From Diospyros lotus (lineage: Eukaryota; Streptophyta; Magnoliopsida; Ericales; Ebenaceae), in the NCBI RefSeq assembly GCF_014633365.1, contig NC_068347.1, positions 22,342,433-22,406,432 on the forward strand: DNA of 64,000 nucleotides. Reading direction: 5' to 3'. Positions 10,983-23,174 of this stretch are shown here, in pieces; the first letter of the stretch is position 1; each line of letters starts with the position of its first letter. The translations under genes were made by a program, and so were the position numbers. The notes under the pieces were generated by a model. The model saw nothing but the letters and a program-made list of their open reading frames with translations, had not been told where the DNA came from and searched no databases.

Positions 10983-13528
10983 TGTAATACCCCATGTTCG
11001 TGTGAGCTGCCACGTAATTTCGATGGGTTTAGGATATCGAAAAATTGGATTGATAGCAATTATAAGTACCGAATCAACTGCCGGGAATGCCTCAGAGTGA
11101 AATTGTCTAAGGAAAATGATATGGCCTCGATATGCGTTCCGAGTTAGGATTTATGGTATCGAAAGAAATCAAATTCAGAACAGTTTTCGGTACAGCTAAA
11201 ATGCAGCTGCCATTTAGGCTGTAAAACCGAATCGTGATAGGAGACTCCCGAAAAATCAACGGAACCCTAGGGAGGCTCCGGTTTTGCGTAATAAGCAACC
11301 CTTCAGTGGTTTCGAGATGAAATAATAGTCCGGTGAGGACACTGGGGCGAAATTGTCCTTTTCAACTAAGATTTGGATTATTAATTGTGAATTTTCGGTA
11401 TTAAAATGCAAATTTAATCTATGTTTGAGGGCATGATTGTAATAAGAAAGTTGCCCAAGTGATATAAGATGAAAATTGGAATTTAATGGAATAATTTCTT
11501 ATAAATATTAGTGTAATATATAATTATATATATAGCCATATGTGTGTGTGCGTGTGGGCAGTGGGCGCGAATGGGCAGTGGCCAGCTTTTGTGAAGCTTT
11601 AATGGCCGAGATTTCGGCTGCAAAATGGAGAGATTATGGCAACAAGAATTGAGGAAAAGAATGGCAGCGGGATTTAAGGGGGATATGCAGTAAGATTTAA
11701 GCCAGCTGAGCAATTAATGTGATGTATATACATTTATATATGCACATTCGTGGAGAGCATGCAATCGCTGCCTATAAATAGGCAGGGGGTGTTGGCCGAT
11801 GGAGAAGCATGAAGAAGAAAGCCGAGAGAAAGAGAGAAAGAATGAGATTGCGAGAGGGAGAGGCGATCGGCGGCAACAAGTGGCCATAGCCGCAAGCTTC
11901 AAGCGGCCATGGCCGTAAGTCCGAGTAAGGCAGGGGAGTGGGTCGCGGCGAGGGGCGGCTTGCTGATGGTGGCGCAACGGTTGGATGAGGCTGTGAAGGC
12001 TCGGGAGGCAACCAAAGGGAGCTGGTGCAGCCATGGCCGCAGGCAATCGCGCCGAACCAGCAACCAACCGCGGCCATCAGTGGCCGCGAATGGCTGCTAG
12101 CGGCGGCGCAGCAACCGGGGAAGACGACGGAGGTCGGCGACGGCGATCGCGGTGGCCGGCGAGTGCGGGAAGGAAGGACGGAAGAGCTGGCTGTGCATGT
12201 GCATGGCGGAAGAAGAAGAAACAGAGGAAGGGGGAAGAAGAATGAGAGAAGGAGAAGAAGAGAAAAAGAAAAGAAAAGAAAGAAAAAGGAAGAAAAGAAA
12301 AGAAAAAGAAGGAAAAAAAATGGAGAAAATTTCTGGAAAAATTTCAGAAAATAAGAAATTATATTTCAGTAATATTCTGGAGCTTTTGGAGAGAAAAACG
12401 ACTCGGGCACGCGTTTCGAGAACATGATACACATACCGAGAAGTCGAAGATGCTAAGTCAAGGTGAGTAAAATTCTCTAGAAAATTTCAAAAATTCCAAA
12501 ATATTATTTTATGAATTGTCGTAGTGAAATATTAGAGGAAATATTTTAGAAATATTTAATCTGGATTTATTGAAGAAAAATAGGAAGAAATAGTGAGAAA
12601 ATTAAAGAAAATGTCAGAAATTATAGAAAAATAGGTTTTAATGTTTATTTAAATAATTATGGTGATTAGGATACTTTGAGCCAGAAGTTGAAGAGATTCG
12701 TGCAAATTTTGAGGTTGGCACATAAATCGAGGCAAGGCACGGATATCGAGTTAGCCCGATAAATTTGAGAAGGTAAGTGGTACTCCCCAATTAAAGTTAA
12801 TTTTATGGAAAAAGTGACTTATGTTCCTCGAAAATGTTTTTATCATATTAACATGCCTTGATATGTATCCATCACGTAGACTGCATACATGACATGACTA
12901 TGAAATGCATAAATACACGTTGATATCATTGATCACTCGCATTTGAGGCCGTAGGGAGTATGAACTGGCATCGCTACTTTACCAAGGGTGCACCCATACA
13001 CCTCGACTTTGAAAGAGGGGGCCGCAAAAATGGTAGGTAGCATGAGGGGTGCAGTTGACACCTACGATGAAAGACATTGCATTCATGCACGAAATATGTT
13101 TTCTGTACCCTTACTTAGATTATTCATCATCTAACTTGGGTTTTGCTCCTAGAATATTCAAATGTTGTAGGTGGAGATTGTAGCAGATAAAAGGATAAAT
13201 GAGGCATGAAATGGCACTTAACAGAGTGCATGAGAAATGAAATGTATGTAACGTAGCCCTTGTATTTAAGTTCTGCTACTTTAGATTCTGAACGTTTTGA
13301 GGAATGTTGAAGATGTAAGAATTTATTTATGATTAATGTTAAGATATCAGGTTTCGATCATTGCTTCTGCATTTGATGTGTATAGTGATTATCTTTCGAG
13401 ATAAATGTATGGGAATTTTGAGACGGATTCGAGGAATGATGAGATTTAGAATTAAGTTTGAAAGGAAAAAATTTATTGTCCCAGCATTGTCCCAATTTAT
13501 AACGCGCCCAAGAAAGCGGGGCGTTACA
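10983..13528 (+). mobile_element. Gypsy-type solo LTR (2546 bp) nested in copia LTR
   Basis: It begins TGTAATACCCCATG and ends GCGGGGCGTTACA, with a perfect target duplication GGACC at 10978-10982 and 13529-13533. Removing it rejoins the copia LTR. Plus polarity is supported by TATAAATA at 11773-11780. The block at 12930-13080 (CCGTAGGGAGTATGAAC... CACCTACGATG) is the reverse complement of 33560-33690, so the LTR at 33002 is a family member in the other orientation. Length and TGTAA(Y)RCCC...TTACA ends suit Del/Tekay-type chromoviruses (inferred). The reading frames in the purine-rich 11900-12430 region look like chance products of low complexity. Confidence 0.9.
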
Positions 13529-13829
13529 GGACCTACTTAGGTTGAGTAGGGGGTTGATAGTGGATTGTTTTGAAAGTCGTTAGTGAGGAGTTAAGGTAGT
13601 GGATTAGGCTTGGGTTAAGCCAAACCACTATAAATCCTTTGTGTTCTTTTATTGCTTGTGTTATTTGATTTGTTTATCATTGCTAACATTTCATTATCCT
13701 CACTTGCATTGAATTTTTATTTTCAATCAAAAGGATTTCAAGATCTTCTATCAAGTTTTTTTTTTAAAAAATAGCCAATTCACCCCCCCTCTTGGTGTGT
13801 GCCATAGCACCTCTCGGTCTAACACTTAA

Positions 13830-14256
13830 TTCATATTTATTCATATTCTTTGTAAATTATACTTACTGGATCTTGTAACTCATTCTTAGTTTGCATATTT
13901 CTAGATAAGGGTAAAGCTAGAGATGAGAGTGAGCCTAGAGAAGTTTGAGCCCTTGGGGATGGTCTTGAGTGAAAAAGCAATATGTTTAACTTGTATTATG
14001 GGTTTAGGTGTATTTTCTTTGTGTTGTATGAGTGATTGAGCCCTAATGTGTCGTATCTGAATGGTGATGTAAGTACTGTATATATTTTGTCTTTGATTGT
14101 TAAATGGATGATGATGTTAGCAAATGTTTATTGTTTCCTTGGTTAAATGGGAAATGTTTGTGAATGTTGTCATTTGAATTTTATTTTGTATCCATCATTT
14201 TGACACTCCCTCTTGGGTTCCTTGGTTATGGGATCTTTGAGAGTGGGGTCGCCACA
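13830..14256. mobile_element. LTR fragment ending GGGGTCGCCACA
   Basis: This is the sequence right of the copia solo LTR. Its text (GGATCTTGTAACTCATTC..., GATAAGGGTAAAGC, GAGAGTGGGGTCGCCACA) is a diverged version of 5230-5613, the end of the composite LTR. The fragment interrupts the copia protease frame at 14257, implying insertion into that relic. Its left end, beyond 9641, was not identified and no target duplication was confirmed. Confidence 0.5.
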
Positions 14257-14691
14257 CCAATAATTTTACAAGAAGAATTATTACTCATCAACACATCACC
14301 AGAAGTCAAAGTTTTATATGTTAAAAACTAATCCTTATTATGAGACATATGAAACGTGCATACTATGTCGAGGATCCAATCTTCACTAGGTTTAGTAACC
14401 TTATTAGTAACCACCATAAGTTGCCTATCACTATTGTTATTTTCAACAACATTGGTTTTATAGGAAGTGTTTGGTTGTTTCCCTTTCTGGTCAGATTCTT
14501 GTCTCTTAAGTTTGCTTTGCAACTTATAACACTCATTCTTTGTGTATTCTTTATTCTTATAATAATTACAAGTTTTTTCTTTATTTTTGGACTTGGATCT
14601 ACTTTTCTCTTTATCACCAAAATTTCTATCATGTGTTCTTCATCTAATCAACAAACCCTCTCCTTGACTTTCAAAATTTCCCAATAATTGC

Positions 14692-15593
14692 TGTTGTACC
14701 CCAATAATAGGAAGGAAGAAGGCCAAGCATTACAGAGAAGGTTTGAAGCTGCTAAGGAAGGGTCTTTTGGAAGGACATTTTGGAAGGAGAAGATCCTTTC
14801 CGAAGAGGCCTTTAGAAGTTTCCTTCAAAAGGGGCCTTCAGAAATGACACGTGTCCTTGAAGCTTGAGCCCTATAAAAGTCCAGCTACAGTTCTCAAAAA
14901 GGGGATCCAGACATTGGTATACCACTTCCACTTTCCTTCAAAAATTTAGCCTACTTTCCTTTTCGCACGATTATTTTCCTTTTGTTACATACTTAAGCAT
15001 CGGAGGGTTTTCGAGGGAGGAAAATCCCATAAGCCTTCTAACCCTTGTTTGTTGTTCATAATCCCTTCGGAAGTATTACATCAGTTCCTTCGGAAAGATT
15101 GCTTGCAAGAAAAGAGTAAGATCCTTCGGAAGACAAGCCAAGCCAAGTTCCTTCAGAAGGGATTGGTTTTCTCTTCAAAAACACCAGTCTCTCGAAAGTT
15201 CCTTTGGAAGCACCCTTCAGAAGACTCTTTTGGAAAGAATCCTTCGAAACACCTCACATCAAAAGACATTGACCCTCGAGAAGATCAAGACCCCTGGGAA
15301 AGATCTTGGTCGTTCTTTCGGAAAGAAGGCATCCTGAGCATCCTAACTTCCTTCGGAAGGAACCTTTTAGAAGCACTCTAGATCGCAAGACTTACCTGGT
15401 GAAAAGATCCACCCTTACGGAAGGAACCTTCGGCAAGGCCCTTCAGGAGGACTCCTTGGAAGGCCTCTTCGGAAGCATTCCTATGGAAACCTAACTTATT
15501 TTAGTAACCAAGTATCAATCGAATCCCGAGACTATCAGCATCCATAGGCCTCCCACTCCTAAAAATTCTAATTGTTGTATTTTGGCAACAACA
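14692..15593 (+). mobile_element. Solo LTR (902 bp) inserted in copia gag
   Basis: It begins TGTTGTACCCCAATAATAGG and ends GGCAACAACA, flanked by ATTGC (14687-14691) and ATTAC (15594-15598), a target duplication with one transition. The copia Gag frame resumes on both sides. It contains TATAAAAG at 14872-14879 and a perfect GACACGTGTC palindrome at 14846-14855 just upstream, plus a dense cluster of CCTTCGGAAG-type palindromes from 14750 to 15480. The 110-codon and shorter frames inside are products of that repeat. Confidence 0.75.
14846..14879 (+). promoter_or_regulatory. G-box palindrome and TATA box of solo LTR
   Basis: GACACGTGTC (core CACGTG, the plant bZIP/bHLH site) lies 16 bp upstream of TATAAAAG, which suggests a stress- or light-responsive U3 promoter. 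Function is inferred. Confidence 0.5.
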
Positions 15594-16815
15594 ATTACTT
15601 ATCAATTTTCTCTTTTGAGAACAAAACATCATAAACTTCATCTAGGGTGAGAGTATCACAACTATAAAGTATGGTGTCTCTAAATGTTAAATACAAGGTC
15701 GGGAGATAACATAACAAAATTAGACTTAAATCTTCATCATCATACTTAATCTCCATGCTTTCCAAATCAGAAACAATTTATTTAAAAACTATTATATGGC
15801 TTTCAATAGACATACATTCAGCCATTCAATGAGAATACAGTCTTCGCTTTAGATACAACTTACTGGTTAAGCTCATCATCATACACAATTGTTCTAGTTT
15901 CAACCATAGAGCGGTAACGATTTTTTCTTTCAAAACATCCTGCAAAATTTGATTCAATAAATGCAGATGTATTTGAGACAAGGCCTTACGATCTTGACGT
16001 TATTTTTCTTCCATACTTCTTGATTGACATTTTTTCAAAACAAAAAAAAAAAATGCATCATCTAAATCCATTTGTGCCAAAATTACATGGATCTTAACCC
16101 GCCAAAGCGAAAATCTAATATTCCGATCTAACAAGGGAATATCATACTTTAACATAGCCATCAAAAAACTCCAAGTAATATCAAATAATTTAAATAAGAA
16201 AATCAATTGAAAATAGACCAAAAATACCAAATTGGATTTGTTTGGCCGATCTTGCGGGTCAAATCTGGCCTAATGGGTCAACTTTGGGCTGACTAAATTT
16301 AAAGTGGGTTTGGATGGGTAAATTGGGTCAAGTCAGATTCAAACCAAATTCGGGCAAGGATCTAGGTTTGAAGTTTGAAGCTTTTTCAATGGTAGAAGTT
16401 GCAAGGATGTGTGGTTAACAATGAAGCTAGAACAACGACTGGCAACGAGAGAGATTAGCGACAATGGCAAACAAGTTGATTGGCGGCCAAGAACAGGAGA
16501 AAGACGTCAATCAGTGGTGACGAATCTAAGTGTTATCGACGATCGCATTATAGAAAACGTGATGAAGAAGATGACCGAATCACAATGGCAGACATCGATG
16601 AAAGGCCGATCTATGGCGGTTGGCTAAGAAGACAACCGAGAAATCAAAAGGTTGCAAAGCTTGAGGAGAAAGTTGTCAATCGATGGGAAAGATGAGGCGG
16701 CCAGAGAAGAAGATAAAGGTAGCCAAAGCTGGTGGTTGTTGACAGTGGCTCGACGATTAGATGACAGCGATAATGATTGTAATAGTGTTGGGCAACCTAA
16801 AACCCAGCTGAACAA

Positions 16816-16846
<31 letters not shown>
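16816..16846. repeat. (ATG)n microsatellite
   Basis: About ten consecutive GAT/ATG triplets lie in the leader region of the copia relic. Confidence 0.9.
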
Positions 16847-16906
16847 CTAAAAAGTTTTAGATCCAACACTTGAGATCTGCAAACAGTTGATGGTTTTATT
16901 CAATAA

Positions 16907-16917
16907 CTTTGATACCA
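16907..16917 (-). other. Copia primer-binding site
   Basis: On the minus strand the sequence reads TGGTATCAAAG, one base from the initiator-Met tRNA complement TGGTATCAGAG used by most plant Ty1/copia elements. It lies 3 nt inside the LTR edge (GCAACA) and upstream of the gag relic, giving the element's polarity. Confidence 0.75.
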
Positions 16918-16920
16918 GTT

Positions 16921-17540
16921 TGTTGCTAAATTAGATCGAATACAAAAGTACAATCAAACCATTAATTACACACGAACACATAATTTTACATGAAAAACTT
17001 AAATCAGGAAAAGTTACGGGCAGAAAGAATAAAATATCACTAAGCAAAAATCGCTACAATAAAAATGATATTACCACACAAATTCCATGGCATTGGTCAC
17101 TTATTTATAGATCTAAAATTATCTATAAATATATACATAAAATCATATTTTGATCAAAAAATAATTCATAAAAATATTCCTCCAAATGATATAAATTTCA
17201 GTTAAAATTGAATTTGACAACATTTTAATCACAATCAAATTTGAAATCATAATCATGATCAAATTAAAAAATCCAACTACAAATGAATTAAAATTTTAAG
17301 TCATAATTATCACAAGAATAAAAAACAAACAAGCTCTATTTCAAACTCCAAAAATTAAAATTTAAGTTAAAATTTGTCCAAATTGTTAATACAAAAATTA
17401 GAATTTTTAGCTTATGTTTATTCATTTGTTTAATTCTCACAAATACCATTTTTTATTTTTATTTTTGATAGTTTGGTAATTATCCGATGGGTTAAGGTCC
17501 AAATCAGCCCATTACAAACCTACATCGAGCCTGAATCCAA
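16921..17540 (-). mobile_element. 5' LTR of copia relic (outer end unresolved)
   Basis: In the plus view the LTR starts TGTTGCTAAATTAG at 16921, directly beyond the primer-binding site, and continues as AT-rich sequence. The outer end could not be fixed, so the right coordinate is approximate. Confidence 0.45.
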
Positions 17541-18688
17541 CCATTGCAGGAAAAACCCAAATTAAAGTTTAGATCTGACCCATTGGGAAAGGGTCCAAAT
17601 TCAAAACCCAAATTGTATGAGTTAGATCCCACAAATAATACAATGAGGTTAACTTTAAACCTAAAACTAAATTCAATTCAACTTGACTTATCATCTTCTC
17701 TATTCTATTTGGAATTCATCCACGCCCTTTCTCCTCTTCTTCTTCTTCTTTTTCTTTTTCTCATTTATAGCTTCATATGCTTTCTCCCATGGTTACTTTC
17801 TTGTATCTTCTTCATTTATACTAGTTTAAGCATTAAAGAATCTTTACGATGATATGTCTCAAGCAATCTTAATTCACTAATTTATAAGTTAAACAAAGAG
17901 TTATATTCATTTTAACTGCTACAATATTTTTGACCATTGATGCTACAATTTTTGACATTATCATTGTCGTTATCTCATATTTAGAATTTGGAAATCAAAC
18001 GCACCACGATAACCATTTGTTGGATCCTATGTGCAAGATTTTTATTTTATCAACAAATTTGACGAGTCTGTAAGATTTTCTTGAGGTTCAATAATTTATT
18101 GAGTTTATAAATATAATAAAATATTAAATAATGTAATAATTTATAATTAATTTAAATAAATATCAAAATGGACTCAGTCCGGTTGAATTTGAATTTGAGA
18201 ACCTATTTTTCCAAAAGGGAATCGTGTGTTCGGATTGATAACACGATGTGAACAAGAGTCTATTAAAAATGAGTAAAATATTTACCTGCATTTGGTTGAA
18301 TAATTTGATTTGAAGTTAGCGTGATAAGGCAAGCCAAGTAAAGGAATAAAGGTAAGGTTTCTTGGGAACCAACAGCATTGGATTCCTACCAGTACCAGCT
18401 TTTGTTTGAAGGGAAGGGCGGCCCCGCCGACGCTCCAACGCTGCCTTGACCTCGAGACTTGAGAATTCGGTTCAGAAAAGGTAGGTTGGGAGCACTAGGC
18501 CCACAATACATTAAGGTTGTTGATATATATTTGTGTATTTTTGAGCTATATAAAGGTGTATCAATGACAAAAAAAATTTATCATGAGGCGCGTGAGGTGT
18601 AGGATATTTTGATCATAATATCCCCTTATGTAGCCCAAGATGTACAAAATGGTTATACATCTAGCATGATTCAAACACTAAAGAAAGC
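17541..18688. other. Intergenic, no gene seen
   Basis: This is AT-rich sequence with a pyrimidine-rich stretch at 17725-17770. A 102-codon frame at 17544-17852 has low-complexity composition and no recognised motif. Confidence 0.5.
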
Positions 18689-19141
18689 GAATCATTCTAC
18701 GGAGCCCGATGAATTTACCGAGCGACTCACAAAAAGGGGATAAAAAGATAATTTTACTCTCGCCCACTTTACAAATTTGCAAAGCAGGCCACTGTATCCT
18801 CTACTCTGTACGTCTCCCTTACCATGGCCGTTGCCGTGCTTCACTGTCGTCGCCTCGCCTCGCCTCTCTGCCATAGCCGCCTTACCTTGTCTCTCCTCGC
18901 CGACAATTGATGTAGCGACTGTCGGTGAGGGCGAGGCGAGGCGGCGATGGTAGAAAGGCGAAGGAGGCAAGGCGAGGCGATGGCAGCAAAGCGCAGCAAC
19001 GAAGCGAGGCAGCGGTCATGGCAGGGGAGACGCACAAAGCAAGGGGGAATCCATGGGAGAGGGAGGGAGAGAGTAGGGCGTGAGGACAAAATCGTCTTTT
19101 TTCCCCTTTCGGTAAACCCGTTAGACTTTCTAACATTTTTC
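18689..19141. mobile_element. Mutator-like MITE (453 bp, 9-bp TSD)
   Basis: A perfect 9-bp duplication AAAGAAAGC flanks it at 18680-18688 and 19142-19150, the length typical of Mutator-like transposons. Imperfect terminal inverted repeats start GAATCATTCT on the left and GAAAAATGTT on the right and become clear further in: TTTACCGA, AAAGGGG and the block AAAAAGA..ATTTT..CTC..CGCCC occur in the same order on both arms. The interior is GC-rich with GCCTCGCCTCGCC facing GGCGAGGCGAGGC, so it can fold. There is no transposase. The small internal frames are low complexity. Confidence 0.75.
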
Positions 19142-19150
19142 AAAGAAAGC

Positions 19151-20267
19151 TAATAATAGATGAGAAAGACCTGGCTACTTTTATATTTTCTTATTTGTCT
19201 AATTTGCCTCTAAATATAACAAAATTTATTATGGTGGTTTCGTAAATTAAATTAAATTAAAGTAATATCATGGGACACTAGTCCTTCATGCCAATATTTT
19301 GTCGTTGTTGTTGTTAAAATATAATAATAAATTTATTAAATTAAAAATATTATTATTAAGTCAATTGAGCCTATAAAAAAGAAAATAGCTAGAGAACACA
19401 TAGACGACCTCTATACTTAATTCAGATATTAAAGATATTGAAGATATATTAAAACTAATATTAGTGTTGTATCTTTTAAAAATAAGGATCTATTTATTTA
19501 TAATAGGGTATAAAGTAACTTTAAGTAGTTTAATATTATAATTTTTATAAATAACGTCCATTTTGACGTTTTGAAACCTGTTAAGATTATAATTCTTACA
19601 GATAATGTCTATCTTAATACTATGGAATCCGTTAAAATTAGCATTCTTATGAATGATATTTATATCAATATTTTGAAATCCTTTTAGAATTAATTTTTTT
19701 TAAAAATAATTGTCTATCTTTTTTTTTAAATATTCAGAGAAATTTTTAAATATCAAAATTATCTAATTTGCACATTGTGTGGGATCTCGTTTACAGGAAA
19801 ATTTACATATTTTAGGCCAAAAAGTTATTTTAGGCTTTTAGATTTTTTTGAAATTTTAATGAGTTTTTGCCTATCACATAAGAGTCATAATTATTTAATT
19901 AATAGGTTTATCTGTTTTTTTTTTAATTTAAAATGGTTGTGTGACATAATACGGATTTATCCATGTATATTACTAACAATTTCAAGTTAATTAAAAATAA
20001 ATATTTCTCTTTTTGGAATAGAATAAATAGTATTACCACAATAGTTATAGAACACATTACTTAAATTAAAAATACTTCATTTTTTTATTTGTTTCAATTT
20101 TATAATGGCTTTTGTTATTTTTCAATAATATACTAATTTTCATTTAATTTTAATCTTATACTAAATTCTTAACTTTTCCAGTAATATAATACATTATTAT
20201 GAGTTTTATTTTAATTTTATAATAAGAAAATTCCTTCATATCGTTTATATATATAGATATATATTAA
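19151..20267. other. AT-rich intergenic, no gene seen
   Basis: The stretch is very AT-rich with only chance short frames. It may be the left part of the Helitron that ends at 42433; a TCTATACTT start candidate lies at 19410, but nothing confirms it. Confidence 0.4.
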
Positions 20268-20430
20268 GCTGAATCTAACATCTTATTTAATGAGTATTTT
20301 ATTTTTCTAATTTTGTGGTATTTTTAAATTTTATTTTATTAATTAATTATATATATATATTCTTCAAATGTAGTTAGGTGACTCTATCTAATCTAATCTA
20401 ATAATATTATTAAACCAAATAATTTTTTTA
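20268..20430. repeat. AT-rich dispersed repeat, left half of split copy
   Basis: Landmarks in order are CTGAATCTAACATCTT, GAGTATTTTATTTTTCTAATTTTG, CTTCAAATGTAGTTAGGTG and CTATCTAATCTAATC. The same series occurs in the repeats at 31083-31300, 31333-31590 and 32050-32310. The copy stops at AATTTTTTTA (20421-20430) and resumes at 30903, where TTCCACTTGAACTTTACACATCC continues it. Confidence 0.75.
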
Positions 20431-20633
20431 AGTAAAAATTGTATTAATAGAAAAAAAAAAAAACCTACGACTTCAAGTAAGGCATACCCTGGCACCAAAC
20501 AACCAAAAGGGAAAACACACCCTCAATAAAGGAGGAAAACCAAAATTAACAAGGGTAAAAGATCTAAATGCTCGAAGAAACAAAACAAACTCAAGTCGAA
20601 TATGTAATCACAGGCCAATCGACAGACACTTAT

Positions 20634-23167
20634 TGTAACACCCCGCTTTTCTCTTATCGAGCGTGTCACTATGCTGGGGCCCAAAATATACATAATTTAT
20701 TTTTTTCTTTCTTTCCCTGTATATAACTTAAACCTTAAGTACCGAGTACCAAACAAAACCCTCAGCAAATCATTAAAAATACGGAAGCGATAATCGAAAC
20801 CTGATATGGTACATAATCAACTCATTTTATTTATAACATAAGAATTCGTACCATAATTAACATCATATCCTCAATATTGAAATACATAAATACATGGAGA
20901 TTCCATAATATTCTAACAAGGCTAAACATCAATAAAGCATAAGTTAAAATATATCCGAGTCAGCTCGCTGAATCCATCAGTTACGCCATCACGTGCCGTC
21001 ATATCTCAACCTGCTCCTTGCCCTAATTGCAAGTCTAAAACTGGAACGTAGAATGTTCCAGGGGCATAACCCATTAAAAGATGAAACTTCTAGTGAGGGT
21101 CCAAAACATATATACGAATGCATGATGTAATAACATGAACGACATTTGGCCCGTAAGCCTGGCTAGGAATCCTAAGCAAATCCCGAATTTCTGTAGAATA
21201 AGCCTAACGTTATTCCCTCAACGCCCTTGGGGGATTGCGGCTACACTCTAGGGGCGACATCCCATTCCCATGCACAGATATCAATATGATAATAATATCA
21301 TGCTATGTAATTATCACGACTTTCAATGTAATATGACAAAATGAACATTACATTCATAAATAGCATACATATATAACAATCATATAAATATAAGTTCTTG
21401 TGAGAAAATCACTCACCAAATCATACTTAGGATAGAACAACTCACCTTTTGAGATAAACTTGCATTTTCTCGAAAAATGTGCATCGCCTCAATATGCGTG
21501 CCCCGTCTCGATTTTTGTGCCAACTCTCAAAAGTTGTACCAATCACATCATCTCGATCTCCTCAATCATAAAATAATATTTCATCACTAAATATCCTCAA
21601 TATTCCATTTATTTCATTTTTCTTCATTTTCACTCATTTATCCTCTCTGAAAATTCCAATAAATACCTCGGCACTATTTTCTCAAATCTAATTTCACAAC
21701 AATTCATTATAGGCTATGAAATTCAAGGAAACAATACTGAACTTACTCGGATGTTGCGTTTTCACGCAAAACGAGGTTCTTTGATGCTAAAATTGAGACA
21801 TCGGGAACCCGAACTTCAAAAATTTTTACACGGACCTCCATAAAATATTTTTCTCGATTTTTCAAGATTTTTACAAAATTTTCCCAAGCTCCACGCGCCC
21901 GCACGCGCCCCAACATGCTAGGGTGAGTGGCGGCACGTGAGGAATGGCGCGTGCCGGCCACGCGCCGGTCATCTTCCCCGGCCACGGCGACGCCGGCGAT
22001 ATGAGATAGCTCCACCACTCGAAAGCCTACCTCCAGTCGATCCAAATGGCACTACTTTGGGCTTCAAAGGACAACCGGAACACGGCCAACTGGTCGTTTG
22101 GAAGCTCGGCCAAGCGGACCGCCCCCCCTTTTCTGGCGACCCTCAAACGGCCATCAAACCACGACCAAAATGGCTCATTTTTTCCAGAAATATTCCTCTT
22201 CTCATGGGCAACAAAAGCCCCTTATTCGCATTGCCCAATTCGTTCGTTTAAGCCCTCGATTTGAAGCTCCATTTCTCCCTATTTTCGGCCTTCATGAAAC
22301 CTCTATTTATAGGCATCTTCGATGCCTCAAATGCCTTTGGCCGACCTACCCACGCCTCTTAGAGCCTCGACCTCCCTCAGATGGCCCTCGATCGAGCCTT
22401 ATCCGACAACAATTGCAAGTTGCAAGCGTGCACCACTTTGGCCGACTTTCGGCCACTTTTCTTGCTTTTCCGGCCACCATGATGGCTGTTGTTGGCCAGG
22501 CCTTTACAAAAGTTGGTCCCACGACCACCCTCGTGCCATCCCTATGGCCAATTTCGGCCATGGCCGACTGCTCAGATTCGCCCATGCTAGCCACTTTGAA
22601 AAATTGCATTTTGGCCCCTCAACTTTTGGTATTCTCATTTTGGCCCTTTTCCACTTAACCCCTAAACTTTTCAATATTTCCATTGAGTCCCTCAAGTCCT
22701 AAAACATCATTTTAACCCTTGAAGATTTCAAAACAACCTTGTTTCGGCCTCCCTCTAGCAATTTCCAAAAACTGTACTTAGGCCCAAATCTTTGTTTTGG
22801 CCTTAAACCTTTTCGTTTCTTCCTGAAACCACTGAAGGGTTGTTCCTTATAAAAAACCGAAGCCCCCTCAAGCTTCCGTTGACTTCCGGGAAGTCGTCTA
22901 TAACAATTCGGTATTGCAGTCTAATTGGCAGCTGTATTTTTACTGTACCGAAAACTGTTCCCGATCCAATTTCTTTCGGCACCATAAATCCTATCTCGGG
23001 GTACTTGTTAATGCCACATCATTTTCCTTTAGCATCTCGGCTCCAGGGCACTCCCGGCAGTCGATTTGGTCAATTTTTTGGGCTATTCGGATACCAATTT
23101 TCTCTTAAATCCCATTTCTCTAATAAATTGCTTCTTTTTAATTAACCCAAATTTCTCGGGTATTACA
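20634..23167 (-). mobile_element. Gypsy-type solo LTR (2534 bp) in LINE insertion
   Basis: It begins TGTAACACCCCGC and ends CTCGGGTATTACA, with a perfect target duplication CTTAT at 20629-20633 and 23168-23172. Minus polarity is given by TATTTATA (reverse TATAAATA) at 22304-22311 and by similarity of its right end, reverse complemented, to the start of the LTR at 10983 (CTGCCGGGA and GTACCGAA blocks). The 186-codon plus-strand frame at 22098-22658 is antisense to the LTR and shows no known domain. Confidence 0.9.
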
Positions 23168-23174
23168 CTTATAA

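Larger units (their letters stand above)
9642..13824 (+). mobile_element. Copia-type solo LTR (1632 bp without nested insert)
   Basis: It begins TGTTGTTCTACTTTTG and ends CTCTCGGTCTAACA, with a perfect 5-bp target duplication CTTAA at 9637-9641 and 13825-13829. It has a U3 motif cluster (TCGACTAT, about 14 copies at 10250-10590), a TATATATA box at 10670-10677 and the terminal CAATTCACCCCCCCTCTTGG signature seen in plant Ty1/copia LTRs of the Maximus/SIRE type (lineage inferred). No internal retrotransposon region is present. A second solo LTR is nested at 10983-13528. Confidence 0.85.
14257..16235 (-). pseudogene. Ty1/copia gag-protease relic
   Basis: Read on the minus strand from 16235 leftwards. 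The start of a copia Gag contains the motif FSLWRVKIHVILAQ. Broken frames corresponding to the UBN2-type Gag body follow (for example LCYLPTLYLTF and DTLTLDEVYDVL across 15600-15800). Beyond the inserted LTR comes a degenerate zinc knuckle at about 14518-14573 in which one Cys and the His have both become Tyr. Last is the protease-region motif WILDIVCTFHMSHNKD, then SGDVLMSNNSSCKIIG, which runs into the LTR junction at 14256. Many stops and frameshifts make it non-functional. Integrase and RT are absent. Confidence 0.8.

Noticed and set aside
11714..12432. Several 70-117-codon overlapping frames on both strands
   Set aside because: They come from GC-rich and purine-rich low-complexity parts of a solo LTR, with frames open on both strands at once.
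19410..19430. TCTATACTTAATTC as Helitron 5' end
   Set aside because: It starts with TC but is preceded by C rather than A, and no second copy is available to confirm it.
22098..22658. 186-codon plus frame
   Set aside because: It lies inside and antisense to a solo LTR, has no domain, and the related LTR at 25756 does not visibly keep a similar frame.
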